Positions 27,108-35,685 of a stretch of 64,000 nt of DNA are shown here, piece by piece. A program made the translations under genes and the position numbers. How positions within the stretch are numbered: position 1 is the first letter of the stretch; each line of letters begins with the position of its first letter. The stretch is taken from contig NZ_QGTG01000010.1 of NCBI RefSeq assembly GCF_003182155.1, forward strand, positions 62,001 to 126,000, in the 5' to 3' direction. A model generated the notes under the pieces. The model was given only the letters and a program-made list of their open reading frames with translations. It searched no databases and was not told the DNA's origin. This DNA is from Chitinophaga sp. S165 (GTDB taxonomy: Bacteria > Bacteroidota > Bacteroidia > Chitinophagales > Chitinophagaceae).

Positions 27108-29972
27108 TCAGGCTTCCGTTACTTCTATATAAAAATGATCTTCATCCACCTCAAAGTCATCGTCCTTCATCTGCTTCAGCGTTATCATCTGCCAATTAGC
27201 TGTTGGATAGATGAAGCCAAACCGGCCAGGCGCTACCGTTACCTTCACCGGCATTTTAAACCCTGGCTCATCTGCCTGCCAGCGGTACTTCAGCTGCAAA
27301 TTGCGTCCCTGTTCTTTCAATGATATCTCCAGTTTAGGCAGGCTGGTATACTTCAAATACTGATTAAAGAATGCCGTATAATCCGTTCCTGTACGCCGGT
27401 TAATATAACCTACCAGCTCATCAGCCGAAAGTGTCTGATAACGGAAACGCGCCTGTACATCCTTTAGCAGGTTAAACCATAACGTGTCATTGTCTAACAC
27501 AAAGCGCAATGTATTTAACATCAGGCTCCCTTTAGTATACATATCACCGATATCATAGTGTATGTGATTTACGTTATATATACCCGTTACCGGCTCCCGG
27601 TTACTTACCTGTTTTCTTTGTTCCCCCATGAATGCCACGCCCATCTCTTTACTGATACTGCATTCCACCATCAGACCTTCTGCATAGGTGGCAAACGCCT
27701 CATGCATCCACATGTCAGCAATGTCTTTACAGCTGATCGCATTGCCCCACCATTCATGCGCAGATTCATGCCAGATCATTGGACAATAATCCAGGCGCAT
27801 CCCTTCTTTGATCTTTCCTATACATACACTACTCTGATGTTCCATGGCATACGGGCTTTCAAGCAATGTAAAACCGTCACGGGGGAAGGGATATTTTCCA
27901 AAATGCTGTTCAAAACAAGCCAGCATTGGCTTTACCTGTGCAAACATTGCTTTGCCACGTTCCAGGTTATAAGGCATCACATAATAGTCTAGTGTCAGTG
28001 TATCGGCACCTCTGATGTAGGCATCTTTAAAATGAGCGTATTTACCGATACAAAAGGTGGCGTTATAATTATTGATCGGGTAACTTACCAACCATTCATA
28101 GCGTGTTTTATTACCCCCCATCGGTGTCTTCCCTTGTAATCTTCCATTGGATATCTCAGCAAAACCATCCGGCACGGTGATCCAGATACGCATGCTGTCA
28201 GGTTCGTCAGACAAGTGATCTTTGTTCGGCCACCATAAGCTGGCGCCAGATCCCTGGCATACTACCTGTACCCACGGATTACCTTGCTCGTCCTTATCCC
28301 ACAGTATACCACCCCACATCGGGATATTAAAATCGGCTGACTGAGGTATGCCCTCATAATACACAACTATCGTTTCTTCTCCACCCGCAGGTAAAGCGTC
28401 CGGGAACCTGACAAATACAGCATCATCCTGACGGGTATATGATAACTGCTGATCCCCATACAGGATCTTTTCAATGCGCATATTCGCATACAGGTCTAAC
28501 TGCATCAGGTCAAACGGAGTGATTACCTTAAACCGGACCGTATTATTACCCTTGAGGAAATGGGCATCGGGGTTTATGTCTACATCAAGATGATAAAAGC
28601 TGACATCATAACAAGTACGAAGCGGAGAAAGCATACCTCGTAGTGTATCCCCACGGGTAAAGCCATTCTGACGATTAGATACATGTGTAACTTTTTTGGC
28701 AGGTGGCGCAGCTTCTTTTTGGGGCTTCAATGAATCAGCTAGTACAGGCAACAGAATATTGTAATTTTCCCAGAAAGCAGCATCGTATTCATTTCCAACC
28801 TCATTGTTCATGGATGACCTGTCGTTGCTGATGCCGGTAGCAAAACGTTGCATACTGTCCTTATTCACATCAGTGACCAGCAGATGAAAATCGCCGATCC
28901 ATTGTACATCCTGCATATTCCTTTTCCTGCTGTTCACCACACACTCCCAGTGACGCTGTACGGTACTCAGGTAGGTTTTGTTACGGTACTTCTTATAGGT
29001 GATCACCATCGTGATCCTTGTAAAGTCGAGGGTCGCCTTTACCACCTTAGACATGATCGTATAGCTGATACCTCCCTTCTGATGGCTGTTCAAATAATCG
29101 ACTCCGGCCGGGGTCGTCTCCATCTCACACTTTACCAGTGCCATGTCAGCTTCATCAATATAAAACTTTGCCTTTACGAGTGCTTTACGGCTCTCTTCCT
29201 TCGGCAGCAGTTGCAACACTAACAGGTTTCGATCGCCCTCCCTGATCGTTTCCTTATAGTCGCAGATATAGTACCTGAAATTGCGCTCATTCAGAATATT
29301 ACGTTTTGCGTCAAGGTATTTTTGCAAGTCTTCATTAAGAGAAGAGTAAGCCGTGTTCAAAATATTACCGATCCAATTGTACAATTGCGGATCTTTACTC
29401 CAGTCCACCTTCTTCTTGCGGCCTTTAAGAATACGGACCTGATCTTTATGGTCCCGGTCGGTATGGTACGTTTTATAAATATCCAGTACAGATTCATTGA
29501 AGTTGATCGTATCTCCCGCCAGGCGGATATTCTCTCTGTAAAATGCGGTAAGGCCGACATCGGCAGTGTCATAGTTTTCCGGAATACGGCTGAGCATCTT
29601 TCTCAGGATGCCAAAGCCATCACGCATGTTTACCGATACTGCGGGCAGCAGGTAAACGGAAGGCTCCATGCGGATATCCATATCCTGTAAGTTGGCGGAA
29701 GGCAGGGGCATCTTAATGGACTTATAACCTATGCAGGAGATCAGCAGAGTGTCCTGCCAGAATTTTTCAGCTATTTTAAAAATGAACGCTCCTTCGGCAT
29801 TGGCTACTGTACCAATACTGCCATTTTTTACCTGGATATTGGCAGAAATAACGGGTTGCTGATTACCGGCATCGGTTATTCTCCCGGTAAGCGTTAAAAA
29901 CTTCTCCTGCGCAATAACCTGGTTAGCCAACAGGATCAATAATAACAAACAAAGACGCAAGCGGTGTTTCAT
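27108..29972 (-). CDS. M1-family metallopeptidase with N-terminal carboxypeptidase-regulatory domain
   Basis: 954 residues. A signal peptide (about 1-24) is followed by a CarboxypepD_reg-like beta-sandwich (about 26-110, LTGRITDAGNQQPVISANIQ), a Bacteroidota-specific middle region (about 115-420), then an aminopeptidase-N-like beta domain and the M1 catalytic domain. The zinc site is intact: H735-E-S-A-H739 and Glu758 (HExxH-x18-E). The exopeptidase motif reads YAMEHQS instead of GAMEN. A periplasmic aminopeptidase is predicted, perhaps outer-membrane associated. The ATG at 29972 follows an AAGGAAG sequence and is chosen over a TTG six codons upstream. Confidence 0.88.
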   Translation of the reverse strand: MKHRLRLCLLLLILLANQVIAQEKFLTLTGRITDAGNQQPVISANIQVKNGSIGTVANAEGAFIFKIAEKFWQDTLLISCIGYKSIKMPLPSANLQDMDIRMEPSVYLLPAVSVNMRDGFGILRKMLSRIPENYDTADVGLTAFYRENIRLAGDTINFNESVLDIYKTYHTDRDHKDQVRILKGRKKKVDWSKDPQLYNWIGNILNTAYSSLNEDLQKYLDAKRNILNERNFRYYICDYKETIREGDRNLLVLQLLPKEESRKALVKAKFYIDEADMALVKCEMETTPAGVDYLNSHQKGGISYTIMSKVVKATLDFTRITMVITYKKYRNKTYLSTVQRHWECVVNSRKRNMQDVQWIGDFHLLVTDVNKDSMQRFATGISNDRSSMNNEVGNEYDAAFWENYNILLPVLADSLKPQKEAAPPAKKVTHVSNRQNGFTRGDTLRGMLSPLRTCYDVSFYHLDVDINPDAHFLKGNNTVRFKVITPFDLMQLDLYANMRIEKILYGDQQLSYTRQDDAVFVRFPDALPAGGEETIVVYYEGIPQSADFNIPMWGGILWDKDEQGNPWVQVVCQGSGASLWWPNKDHLSDEPDSMRIWITVPDGFAEISNGRLQGKTPMGGNKTRYEWLVSYPINNYNATFCIGKYAHFKDAYIRGADTLTLDYYVMPYNLERGKAMFAQVKPMLACFEQHFGKYPFPRDGFTLLESPYAMEHQSSVCIGKIKEGMRLDYCPMIWHESAHEWWGNAISCKDIADMWMHEAFATYAEGLMVECSISKEMGVAFMGEQRKQVSNREPVTGIYNVNHIHYDIGDMYTKGSLMLNTLRFVLDNDTLWFNLLKDVQARFRYQTLSADELVGYINRRTGTDYTAFFNQYLKYTSLPKLEISLKEQGRNLQLKYRWQADEPGFKMPVKVTVAPGRFGFIYPTANWQMITLKQMKDDDFEVDEDHFYIEVTEA

Positions 29973-30050
29973 CTTCCTTTTTTCCAACAAAGCAAGCTAT
30001 TTCAGACTGTTATGTCTACTCAAATCCGGACTTGAATAACATTTTAGTGC

Positions 30051-31190
30051 TCATTTTCCGGTTTTGGCAACTTTTTCCAGGTGCCTGGTCATGTATTCCC
30101 GGGGCGACATACCGGTATTGGCCCTGAAGGCTCTTTGGAAAGTAGCCTGCGAATTAAAGCCGGCGTCGAAAGCCATAGCCAGGATAGTCATATTATCCTG
30201 CTGGAGTTGCCCGATATTTTGTTTAAAGGCCTCTACCCGGTACCCGTTCACAAATTCATTAAAGCTTTTTTCCAGGTGTTGGTTCAGCACAAGTGAAATG
30301 GTTTTCTGGGGTAGGCCGGTATGCCTGGATAACAACGTCAGGTTCAACTCGGGGTCCAGGTACAGACGATCTTCTTCCATAGCCTTCAACAATAATGGTA
30401 CGGCCTCTCCTACCACCTCCTCAGAAGGAGGCGTAACACTTTTCCTGGCAACAGGCAATTCTTCCGGCGCCATCAGGTAGCCTTTTATTCCCAGGCAGTA
30501 AATCAAAACTACCAGTGGAATATATACCGGATACCAGTCTACGGCATCCAGCACTTTATTGGTCAGCGATGGTATTACATAAGGCACCAGGTAGGCGAAC
30601 CATATGATCTGAAAAACAAGGAAAAGACGAATGAACTGATGCAGCCACTGGCTGTGGGAACTTTTCTCCGGTCCTACTCCTGCCAGATACCTGGCCGATA
30701 ACCACAGGTATACAGTTATTGAGCCCCAGCGGGGAATATCGGCATACACATTATAATCGTCTATAAAAAGACCCAGGGTAGACGGTTCAGGCATTGAAAA
30801 GCCTAAGAATAATCCTGCGATATATATTACAGTAATTATTTCCGTCCCCAGATCAATTATTACAGGCAAAAAATGAAGCTTTTCCTTACGGGTGATCCTG
30901 AAGGCAGGATCTATTGTACTTTTAATGTAGAAGTACAACAGTGGGCCAACGGGCATAATAATAACAAGTGGAATAAGATTGCCCAACAGGTTCAGAACGG
31001 GATTATTAGTGAACCAGGGGGACTCAAAGAGATATAGGTTAAGGCAGGCCAGCGCTATCAATAATATAAGGGCGCCCAGCAGGCGGTTTGGACGCGATCG
31101 CTTTTTAGAGAAGAAAAGCAGCACGCTCATAATAGCGCCCTGGAAAAAGCCCAGCAGGATAAGGATGTGGAAAAAGTCAGCGAAAGTCAT
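30051..31190 (-). CDS. Membrane-anchored AraC-family regulator
   Basis: 379 residues. About seven hydrophobic helices occupy residues 1-240, and an AraC DNA-binding domain occupies about 265-375 (LSRHTGLPQKTISLVLNQ, then ILAMAFDAGFNSQATFQRAF and TGMSPREYM). Such proteins are thought to couple a membrane signal to transcription. The target may be the adjacent M1 peptidase gene on the same strand (78-nt gap), but this is inference. A promoter-like TTG/TATCTTTA pair lies upstream. Confidence 0.87.
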   Translation of the reverse strand: MTFADFFHILILLGFFQGAIMSVLLFFSKKRSRPNRLLGALILLIALACLNLYLFESPWFTNNPVLNLLGNLIPLVIIMPVGPLLYFYIKSTIDPAFRITRKEKLHFLPVIIDLGTEIITVIYIAGLFLGFSMPEPSTLGLFIDDYNVYADIPRWGSITVYLWLSARYLAGVGPEKSSHSQWLHQFIRLFLVFQIIWFAYLVPYVIPSLTNKVLDAVDWYPVYIPLVVLIYCLGIKGYLMAPEELPVARKSVTPPSEEVVGEAVPLLLKAMEEDRLYLDPELNLTLLSRHTGLPQKTISLVLNQHLEKSFNEFVNGYRVEAFKQNIGQLQQDNMTILAMAFDAGFNSQATFQRAFRANTGMSPREYMTRHLEKVAKTGK

Positions 31191-31209
31191 AACCCCGGGG
31201 TTTTAATTT

Positions 31210-31241
31210 TAAAGATAGGGATTATTGTAGTGAGTAACAAT
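31210..31241 (-). promoter_or_regulatory. Candidate Bacteroidota promoter of the AraC membrane regulator
   Basis: On the minus strand ATTG (31241-31238) and TATCTTTA (31217-31210) are separated by 20 nt, close to TTTG-N20-TAnnTTTG. The -7 element lies 19 nt before the start codon. Confidence 0.5.
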
Positions 31242-31300
31242 GCATCAGATGCCAGTGCTTATACAATCCGGAAAAACAATTTTTAAGTAGCTTTACACCT

Positions 31301-32095
31301 ATGCTTACAGTTAGCGCCTTATATATTTATCCCGTTAAATCATTAGGAGGATTTTCATTGCCGGCAGCCACACTTACAGATCGTGGTTTTAAGTACGACA
31401 GGAGATGGATGCTCATAGATGAAAATGATCGTTTTATTTCTCAACGGGAAGTAGCTGTCATGGCATTCCTGAATGCCACTATCGGGGAAGAACATTTGCT
31501 TGTTACTGATAAAAGAACGGGAGATCTTATCATGATCCCTTATGAGCCTTTAACATCAGAAACCATCACGGTATCTGTATGGGATGATACCTGCGTAGCT
31601 CAACGTGTAAGCGACGAAGCCGATACCTGGTTTAGTCAACATCTCGGCATGCCCTGCAGACTGGTTTATATGCCTGATAGTACACAGAGGACAGTAGACG
31701 CTAACTATGCACATAACCAGGAGATCACCAGCTTCTCTGACGGCTATCCTTTGCTGATCATTGGCCAGGCTTCTCTTGATGACCTCAATAGCAGGTTAAC
31801 ATCACCATTGCCCATGAATCGTTTCAGGCCCAATATAGTATTTACGGGAGGGTTACCGTTCCAGGAAGATGACATGAAACAATTTAACATTGGGGATATA
31901 CAATTCTCCGGCGTGAAACCCTGTGCACGTTGCGTCATTACCACTATTGATCAGGAAACAGGTGTAAAAGCAAAAGAACCGCTGAAGACCCTCAGTACCT
32001 ACCGTGCAAAAAATCAGAAGATCTACTTTGGACAAAATCTGTTATTTAACGGGAGTGGCACTATCAGCGTTGGCGATATAATTACCTTACCATAG
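31301..32095 (+). CDS. MOSC domain protein (YcbX/mARC-like, without ferredoxin domain)
   Basis: 264 residues: an N-terminal MOSC beta-barrel domain (about 3-115, SALYIYPVKSLGGF) and the MOSC domain (about 130-263) with the conserved VKPCARCVITTIDQETG segment (Cys208 and Cys211). The family binds a molybdenum cofactor sulfurated at a cysteine and reduces N-hydroxylated compounds. E. coli YcbX has an additional 2Fe-2S domain that is absent here, so a separate electron donor would be needed. It is a single gene followed by the Rid-family gene. Confidence 0.9.
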   Translation: MLTVSALYIYPVKSLGGFSLPAATLTDRGFKYDRRWMLIDENDRFISQREVAVMAFLNATIGEEHLLVTDKRTGDLIMIPYEPLTSETITVSVWDDTCVAQRVSDEADTWFSQHLGMPCRLVYMPDSTQRTVDANYAHNQEITSFSDGYPLLIIGQASLDDLNSRLTSPLPMNRFRPNIVFTGGLPFQEDDMKQFNIGDIQFSGVKPCARCVITTIDQETGVKAKEPLKTLSTYRAKNQKIYFGQNLLFNGSGTISVGDIITLP

Positions 32096-32162
32096 TTTAT
32101 TTCGGATGGCGCTGGCTTTATGATAATGATATCATCATTCATTAACGATAAAATAAAGACAT

Positions 32163-32555
32163 ATGCAACATCAAAACAAAGAAACTCAAGCCCTGGGAAT
32201 GCCCTGGGAAGACGATTATGGTTATGCACAAGCGGTAAAGAAAGGAGATACGGTATGGATAGCAGGACAGCTCGGCCATGATGAAAAAGGTGTACTGGCA
32301 CAAGGCATGGAAGCACAGATGAAACAAACTTATGCGAATATTAAAACCTTATTATCCCGCTTCAATATGACGATGGATGATGTCGTAGAAGAAGTCTTGT
32401 ACGTCCTGGATATGCAGACGGCATTCGAGGCCAGGCGGGATAATAAAGCCACCTTTTATACCAACCCCAAAAGCGTAGCCAGTACGATTGTCGTAGTGAG
32501 TGGACTGGCACTACCAGATCAGCTGGTAGAGATCAAGATTGTCGCGCGTCAATAA
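32163..32555 (+). CDS. Rid-family protein (YjgF/YER057c/UK114 superfamily)
   Basis: 130 residues covering the whole superfamily fold (YAQAVKKGDTVWIAGQLG, TYANIKTLLSRFNMTMDDVV, LALPDQLVEIKIVA). RidA hydrolyses reactive enamines/imines, using an arginine in a PxR-x-x-V segment. That position here reads SVASTIVVV, so the catalytic Arg appears absent. This places the protein in a non-RidA subgroup with unknown function. It ends 11 nt from the stop of the convergent MNIO gene. Confidence 0.88.
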   Translation: MQHQNKETQALGMPWEDDYGYAQAVKKGDTVWIAGQLGHDEKGVLAQGMEAQMKQTYANIKTLLSRFNMTMDDVVEEVLYVLDMQTAFEARRDNKATFYTNPKSVASTIVVVSGLALPDQLVEIKIVARQ

Positions 32556-32566
32556 CTCCAGGCTAC

Positions 32567-33691
32567 CTACTTTTTCCACTTCTGCGCAATCTTAACAGCA
32601 GTTTCGATCATATAAGGTTCCCATTGCTCTATTTGCCAGTCTGAATTGGCCAGAGAAGAGTGTGTGAGCACCTGCATAGCATCTTCATAGGAAACAGCTG
32701 ATTCAAGAATGGAAGAAAGTTCCAGCTGTTGCTGATATAACGCCATATCTTCAACTGCGATATCTGTTGAGAACGACGACAACGGAAGAAAGAGATCGGA
32801 GGAACCTGTGTTACTCTCATCACTGTTCTTACGAACGATCTCCTCCATTTGAAGAAAATCATCATAGAAGGCGCGCCTGCTCGCATCTGTTACCAAACCA
32901 TTTCCCAGTTGTTCCATCACCACATATTTCAGTTGCGGGCATTTTCCAATGGTCATCTCAAGCAATTGAAAAACCTCAGAAGGTACTGCATCGTCATGTG
33001 TATCCCGCCTTATACTGCGTTCAGGAGCCGCTGCAGAGTCTTCCCAACTGCCACCTGAGATATGTATCTCCCGGACCCTGTCCAATGGATACAGGGCTAT
33101 CATTTCATCAAATGCGATATCAAAATTCCGGAGCTGGCAGTATAGGTTGTGAAGATCAAGAATAATAAATCCGTTCACCGGCTCAAGCAGCTGTTCCAAA
33201 AAGGCGCCATGCCGCTTCACCTCATCCAGCGAATAAGAAAAGGCCAGGTTCTCCAAACCGACAGGTACCCTGCAGGCATTGTAGATCCTTTTTAACCTAT
33301 CCCTCCCAATATTGAGCGTAGTAGCAGTATAAGGAATGTTCAGCGGAGCGCCATGATGAAAATCTTTACCTGTCATGAAGCCGAAGTGTTCCGTGATGTG
33401 GTCAAACCGGAACTCCGCAGCGGTCTGCTCCAGCTGCTTCAGCCAGTTTTCCTGTTCAGGCAACCACTTGCCGGAAAAAAGGGAAAAGAAAACACCATGG
33501 CCGATCAGCCGTTTCTCATCGCTAAAGGCAGTCAGTAGCTCCCGGAACCAGGAAGGCACTTCTTTTACCTTGTATAATGCATCAAAAGACCATTCTATGG
33601 CTTCTACCCTGGACTCCTCCATCAAAGGCAAACATGCTGCGAGAATGTTTGTATCCAGGTTACAGGCAACGGCGGATAATATTTTAGGCAC
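32567..33691 (-). CDS. Multinuclear non-heme iron oxidase (MNIO, formerly DUF692) with C-terminal extension
   Basis: 374 residues. Residues 1-about 288 match the MNIO TIM-barrel family. The expected iron ligand positions are visible: His65 (IGHG), His102 (TEHFGF), Glu147 (GLENLAF), Asp179/His181 (LDLHNLY), His210 (EIHISGG), Asp230/His232 (RDTHDDAVP) and Glu260. MNIOs such as MbnB, TglH and ChrH oxidatively modify cysteine in ribosomal peptides. Residues about 290-374 form an extra helical segment not recognised, possibly a fused substrate-recognition part. The start is GTG, preceded by AAAAAG; an in-frame TGA upstream rules out a longer reading frame. It lies 38 nt behind a lipoprotein gene ending CPACGMG, its likely substrate. 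Confidence 0.88.
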   Translation of the reverse strand: MPKILSAVACNLDTNILAACLPLMEESRVEAIEWSFDALYKVKEVPSWFRELLTAFSDEKRLIGHGVFFSLFSGKWLPEQENWLKQLEQTAAEFRFDHITEHFGFMTGKDFHHGAPLNIPYTATTLNIGRDRLKRIYNACRVPVGLENLAFSYSLDEVKRHGAFLEQLLEPVNGFIILDLHNLYCQLRNFDIAFDEMIALYPLDRVREIHISGGSWEDSAAAPERSIRRDTHDDAVPSEVFQLLEMTIGKCPQLKYVVMEQLGNGLVTDASRRAFYDDFLQMEEIVRKNSDESNTGSSDLFLPLSSFSTDIAVEDMALYQQQLELSSILESAVSYEDAMQVLTHSSLANSDWQIEQWEPYMIETAVKIAQKWKK

Positions 33692-33729
33692 CTTTTTGGA
33701 ATTACAGCGTGAATATCAGAATACAGTTA

Positions 33730-33891
33730 TCAACCCATGCCACATGCAGGACAGCTTCCCATGGGTTGAGGCTGATTTTGCTTGGTCTTATCTTTGGGTT
33801 TGGGCTGATCGTCCTTCCCGCAGGAAACGACGGTCGTCTGGATGGCAATGCCGATCACGATGGCGCTAAGTAGCGATTTTGACAGCTTCAT
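33730..33891 (-). CDS. Short lipoprotein ending CPACGMG, putative MNIO substrate peptide
   Basis: A 53-residue frame with ATG at 33891 and double stop TGA-TAA. Residues 1-23 form a lipoprotein signal peptide with lipobox VVSC and Cys24 as the predicted lipidated residue. A hydrophilic Lys/Gln/Pro linker (25-43) and the tail MGSCPACGMG (44-53), with Cys47 and Cys50, follow. The gene lies 38 nt upstream of the MNIO on the same strand, so the two are likely cotranscribed. MNIO enzymes modify Cys residues of small partner peptides, so the CPACGMG end is the likely target. A lipid anchor would keep the product on the envelope rather than releasing it. Function could be metal (copper) binding or a RiPP; this is inference. 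Confidence 0.8.
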   Translation of the reverse strand: MKLSKSLLSAIVIGIAIQTTVVSCGKDDQPKPKDKTKQNQPQPMGSCPACGMG

Positions 33892-34021
33892 TCTTTTGGT
33901 TTTAAGATAGTGAGAAATGATTAACGATTGTCTCTCAGACAGCTACCCCTACATATAGGTCCCGGGATTTCTACAGTACATCAAAGCACCTCATTCTTAA
34001 AACGGTCAAGTGCTGTAAAAG

Positions 34022-34696
34022 TTACACCTCACTGCTAAGCATCCGGTAATTCCGGGGGGCCTCAATCTGGGTCCGGATATATTTAGTGATCTCCCGCTTT
34101 GCATCTGATATCACTTCATCACGGTCGTTACTACTCATATCTAATCCCTGTGCGCTTATCAGGTGCATATGTTTGATGCCCATAAAACTCAATATCGTAC
34201 GAACATAATGAGGTGCAATATCAGCATTCACATAAGTGATATCTGATCGGTAATCACTTCCACTGCTCTGAACATATACAACCTTCTTGGCAGGATCCAG
34301 TAAGCCCACAGAACCTGTCTTTGTGTACCTGAACGTCCTTCCCGCGATCATCAGGTTATCTACATAATCTTTGAATTTAGCGGTCACATTGAAATTATGA
34401 AGCGGACTGTATATGAATATGTAATCCGCCGCTATCCATTGATCTATCAGTTGGTTCTGCACATCGAAAATAAGTTGTTCTTCGCGGGTAATGTTATTCC
34501 CCTGTTTACTCCACATAGAGAACATCAGCTCATCCACCCGTGGAATGAATATGTCCTTACTATATAGGTTTAAAGTCTCAATCTCAACATCAGGAAGTGC
34601 CTGAAGCAGGCTTAATCCATGCTTCGCTAATTGAACTGTTGAACTTGTCCCCTTTTCAAATAAAGGATGGCTATTGATGTGTAATATCTTTTTCAT
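34022..34696 (-). CDS. FMN-dependent NADH-azoreductase family (flavodoxin-like fold)
   Basis: 224 residues with family hallmarks: an N-terminal MKKILHINSHPLFEKGTSST phosphate loop, PLHNFNVTAKFKDYVDNL and AGRTFRYTKTGSVGLL, then KKVVYVQSSG. AzoR-type enzymes transfer hydride from NADH via FMN to quinones or azo compounds, commonly as part of electrophile stress responses. A palindrome-rich segment upstream (34826-34859) could bind a regulator; no HxlR or MarR gene is adjacent. Confidence 0.88.
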   Translation of the reverse strand: MKKILHINSHPLFEKGTSSTVQLAKHGLSLLQALPDVEIETLNLYSKDIFIPRVDELMFSMWSKQGNNITREEQLIFDVQNQLIDQWIAADYIFIYSPLHNFNVTAKFKDYVDNLMIAGRTFRYTKTGSVGLLDPAKKVVYVQSSGSDYRSDITYVNADIAPHYVRTILSFMGIKHMHLISAQGLDMSSNDRDEVISDAKREITKYIRTQIEAPRNYRMLSSEV

Positions 34697-34825
34697 AAAA
34701 TCTATTTGATGTTATTAATGAAGTCAGTTCCGGCGTGTTTTTCCATTGCTCTTATTACTGGCACAAACGCCGGCTCCTGACCTGCTAATTATTTACTCCA
34801 CAAAAGTAGGGGTGCAATTTTTCCT

Positions 34826-34859
34826 GAATCTTAATCTGGTTCAAGAACCGGTTTGATTC
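34826..34859. promoter_or_regulatory. Nested palindromes between azoreductase and PH/SHOCT genes
   Basis: GGTTC-AA-GAACC (34838-34849) is a perfect palindrome, overlapped by AACCGGTT (34846-34853) and flanked by GAATC (34826-34830) and GATTC (34855-34859). It lies in the 281-bp divergent spacer. It is a candidate operator; the cognate regulator is not known. Confidence 0.45.
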
Positions 34860-34977
34860 CTTTCTCATTCATAAACTAATCAAGATGGGTCATGAGGAGG
34901 AATGAAGTTGAAAATCAGCTGAAATAAATATAAATTTTAAATATATTTGAAGTATCCCTAACCTTAATTAACAATAC

Positions 34978-35472
34978 ATGTTAGCAGAATTCAAAGGACA
35001 AAACGGTAAAATAATGGTCTTTGACGACCACATCGCCATTTCCCGCGCAACGTTTGGAGGCTTTGTAAGCCAGGGCGGATCTTCAGGAGACAGAAAATTC
35101 TTCTTCAGCGACATAACCACTGTTGAATACAAGAAGCCCAGTTTTTTCGCAAACGGGTATTTCAAGGTTATCGTTCCAGGAACAAGTGAAACGAATGCCA
35201 AAGTAGGTCTTTTATCATCATCGAATGAAAGCATGAAAGATCAAAATACCGTTGTGTTAAGAGCATTCACCTCTAAAGTTGGCGATGAAATGGAGAAAGT
35301 ATATGAGCTGATCATGAAGAAGCTCACTGAAGCTAAAAAGAATAAACAAGGCACTCCGCAAGTTGCATCAAGTAAAATGGACGAATTAAAAAAACTGGGG
35401 GAACTGAAAGCGGCCGGCGTATTGACGGAGGAAGAATTCCAGCAGGAAAAAGCAAAATTGCTGAATAGCTGA
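34978..35472 (+). CDS. PH-like (DUF4429-type) and SHOCT domain protein
   Basis: 164 residues without signal peptide. The N-terminal part (about 1-115) is beta-rich and ends in an amphipathic helix, resembling bacterial PH-like domains found with SHOCT (KIMVFDDHIAISRATFGGF, FFFSDITTVEYKKPSFFANG). Residues about 131-164 are a SHOCT motif (MDELKKLGELKAAGVLTEEE, FQQEKAKLL), a short helical oligomerisation module. Role unknown. TATATTTG at 34942-34949 matches the Bacteroidota -7 consensus, but no -33 element stands at normal spacing. Confidence 0.8.
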   Translation: MLAEFKGQNGKIMVFDDHIAISRATFGGFVSQGGSSGDRKFFFSDITTVEYKKPSFFANGYFKVIVPGTSETNAKVGLLSSSNESMKDQNTVVLRAFTSKVGDEMEKVYELIMKKLTEAKKNKQGTPQVASSKMDELKKLGELKAAGVLTEEEFQQEKAKLLNS

Positions 35473-35486
35473 TGATGATACTCTTA

Positions 35487-35553
35487 TCTGCTTCTCTTGA
35501 TACCTCTATTGTTGTCGGGAAGACACAAGCAACGATGTATCAAGGGAAGCAGA
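35487..35553. terminator. Large hairpin after the PH/SHOCT gene
   Basis: 17-nt arms (35487-35503 and 35537-35553) pair with one mismatch or G-U, and the interior can form a further short stem (GTTG with CAAC). It begins 14 nt after the stop; no T-tract is present. The likely role is 3'-end formation or RNA stability. Confidence 0.55.
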
Positions 35554-35653
35554 CAATCATACATACACGTAACCCATAATATGACCTTATCTTATTCTTC
35601 GTAGAGCCATTCAAGGCTAACATTAACAACTGATAACAACTGGTATCGGGATT

Positions 35654-35666
35654 TTTGCTTACTTTC
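35654..35666 (+). promoter_or_regulatory. Leader element shared with PKD paralogue 1
   Basis: TTTGCTTACTTTC lies 32 nt before the ATG, the same spacing and nearly the same bases as at 6985-6997. The surrounding leader is diverged, so the element appears selectively kept. Confidence 0.45.
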
Positions 35667-35685
35667 CCCGCGCCAACTACAAGTT

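Noticed and set aside
35487..35553. Mobile-element end
   Set aside because: The hairpin directly follows a stop codon, has no second copy in the window and no target duplication.
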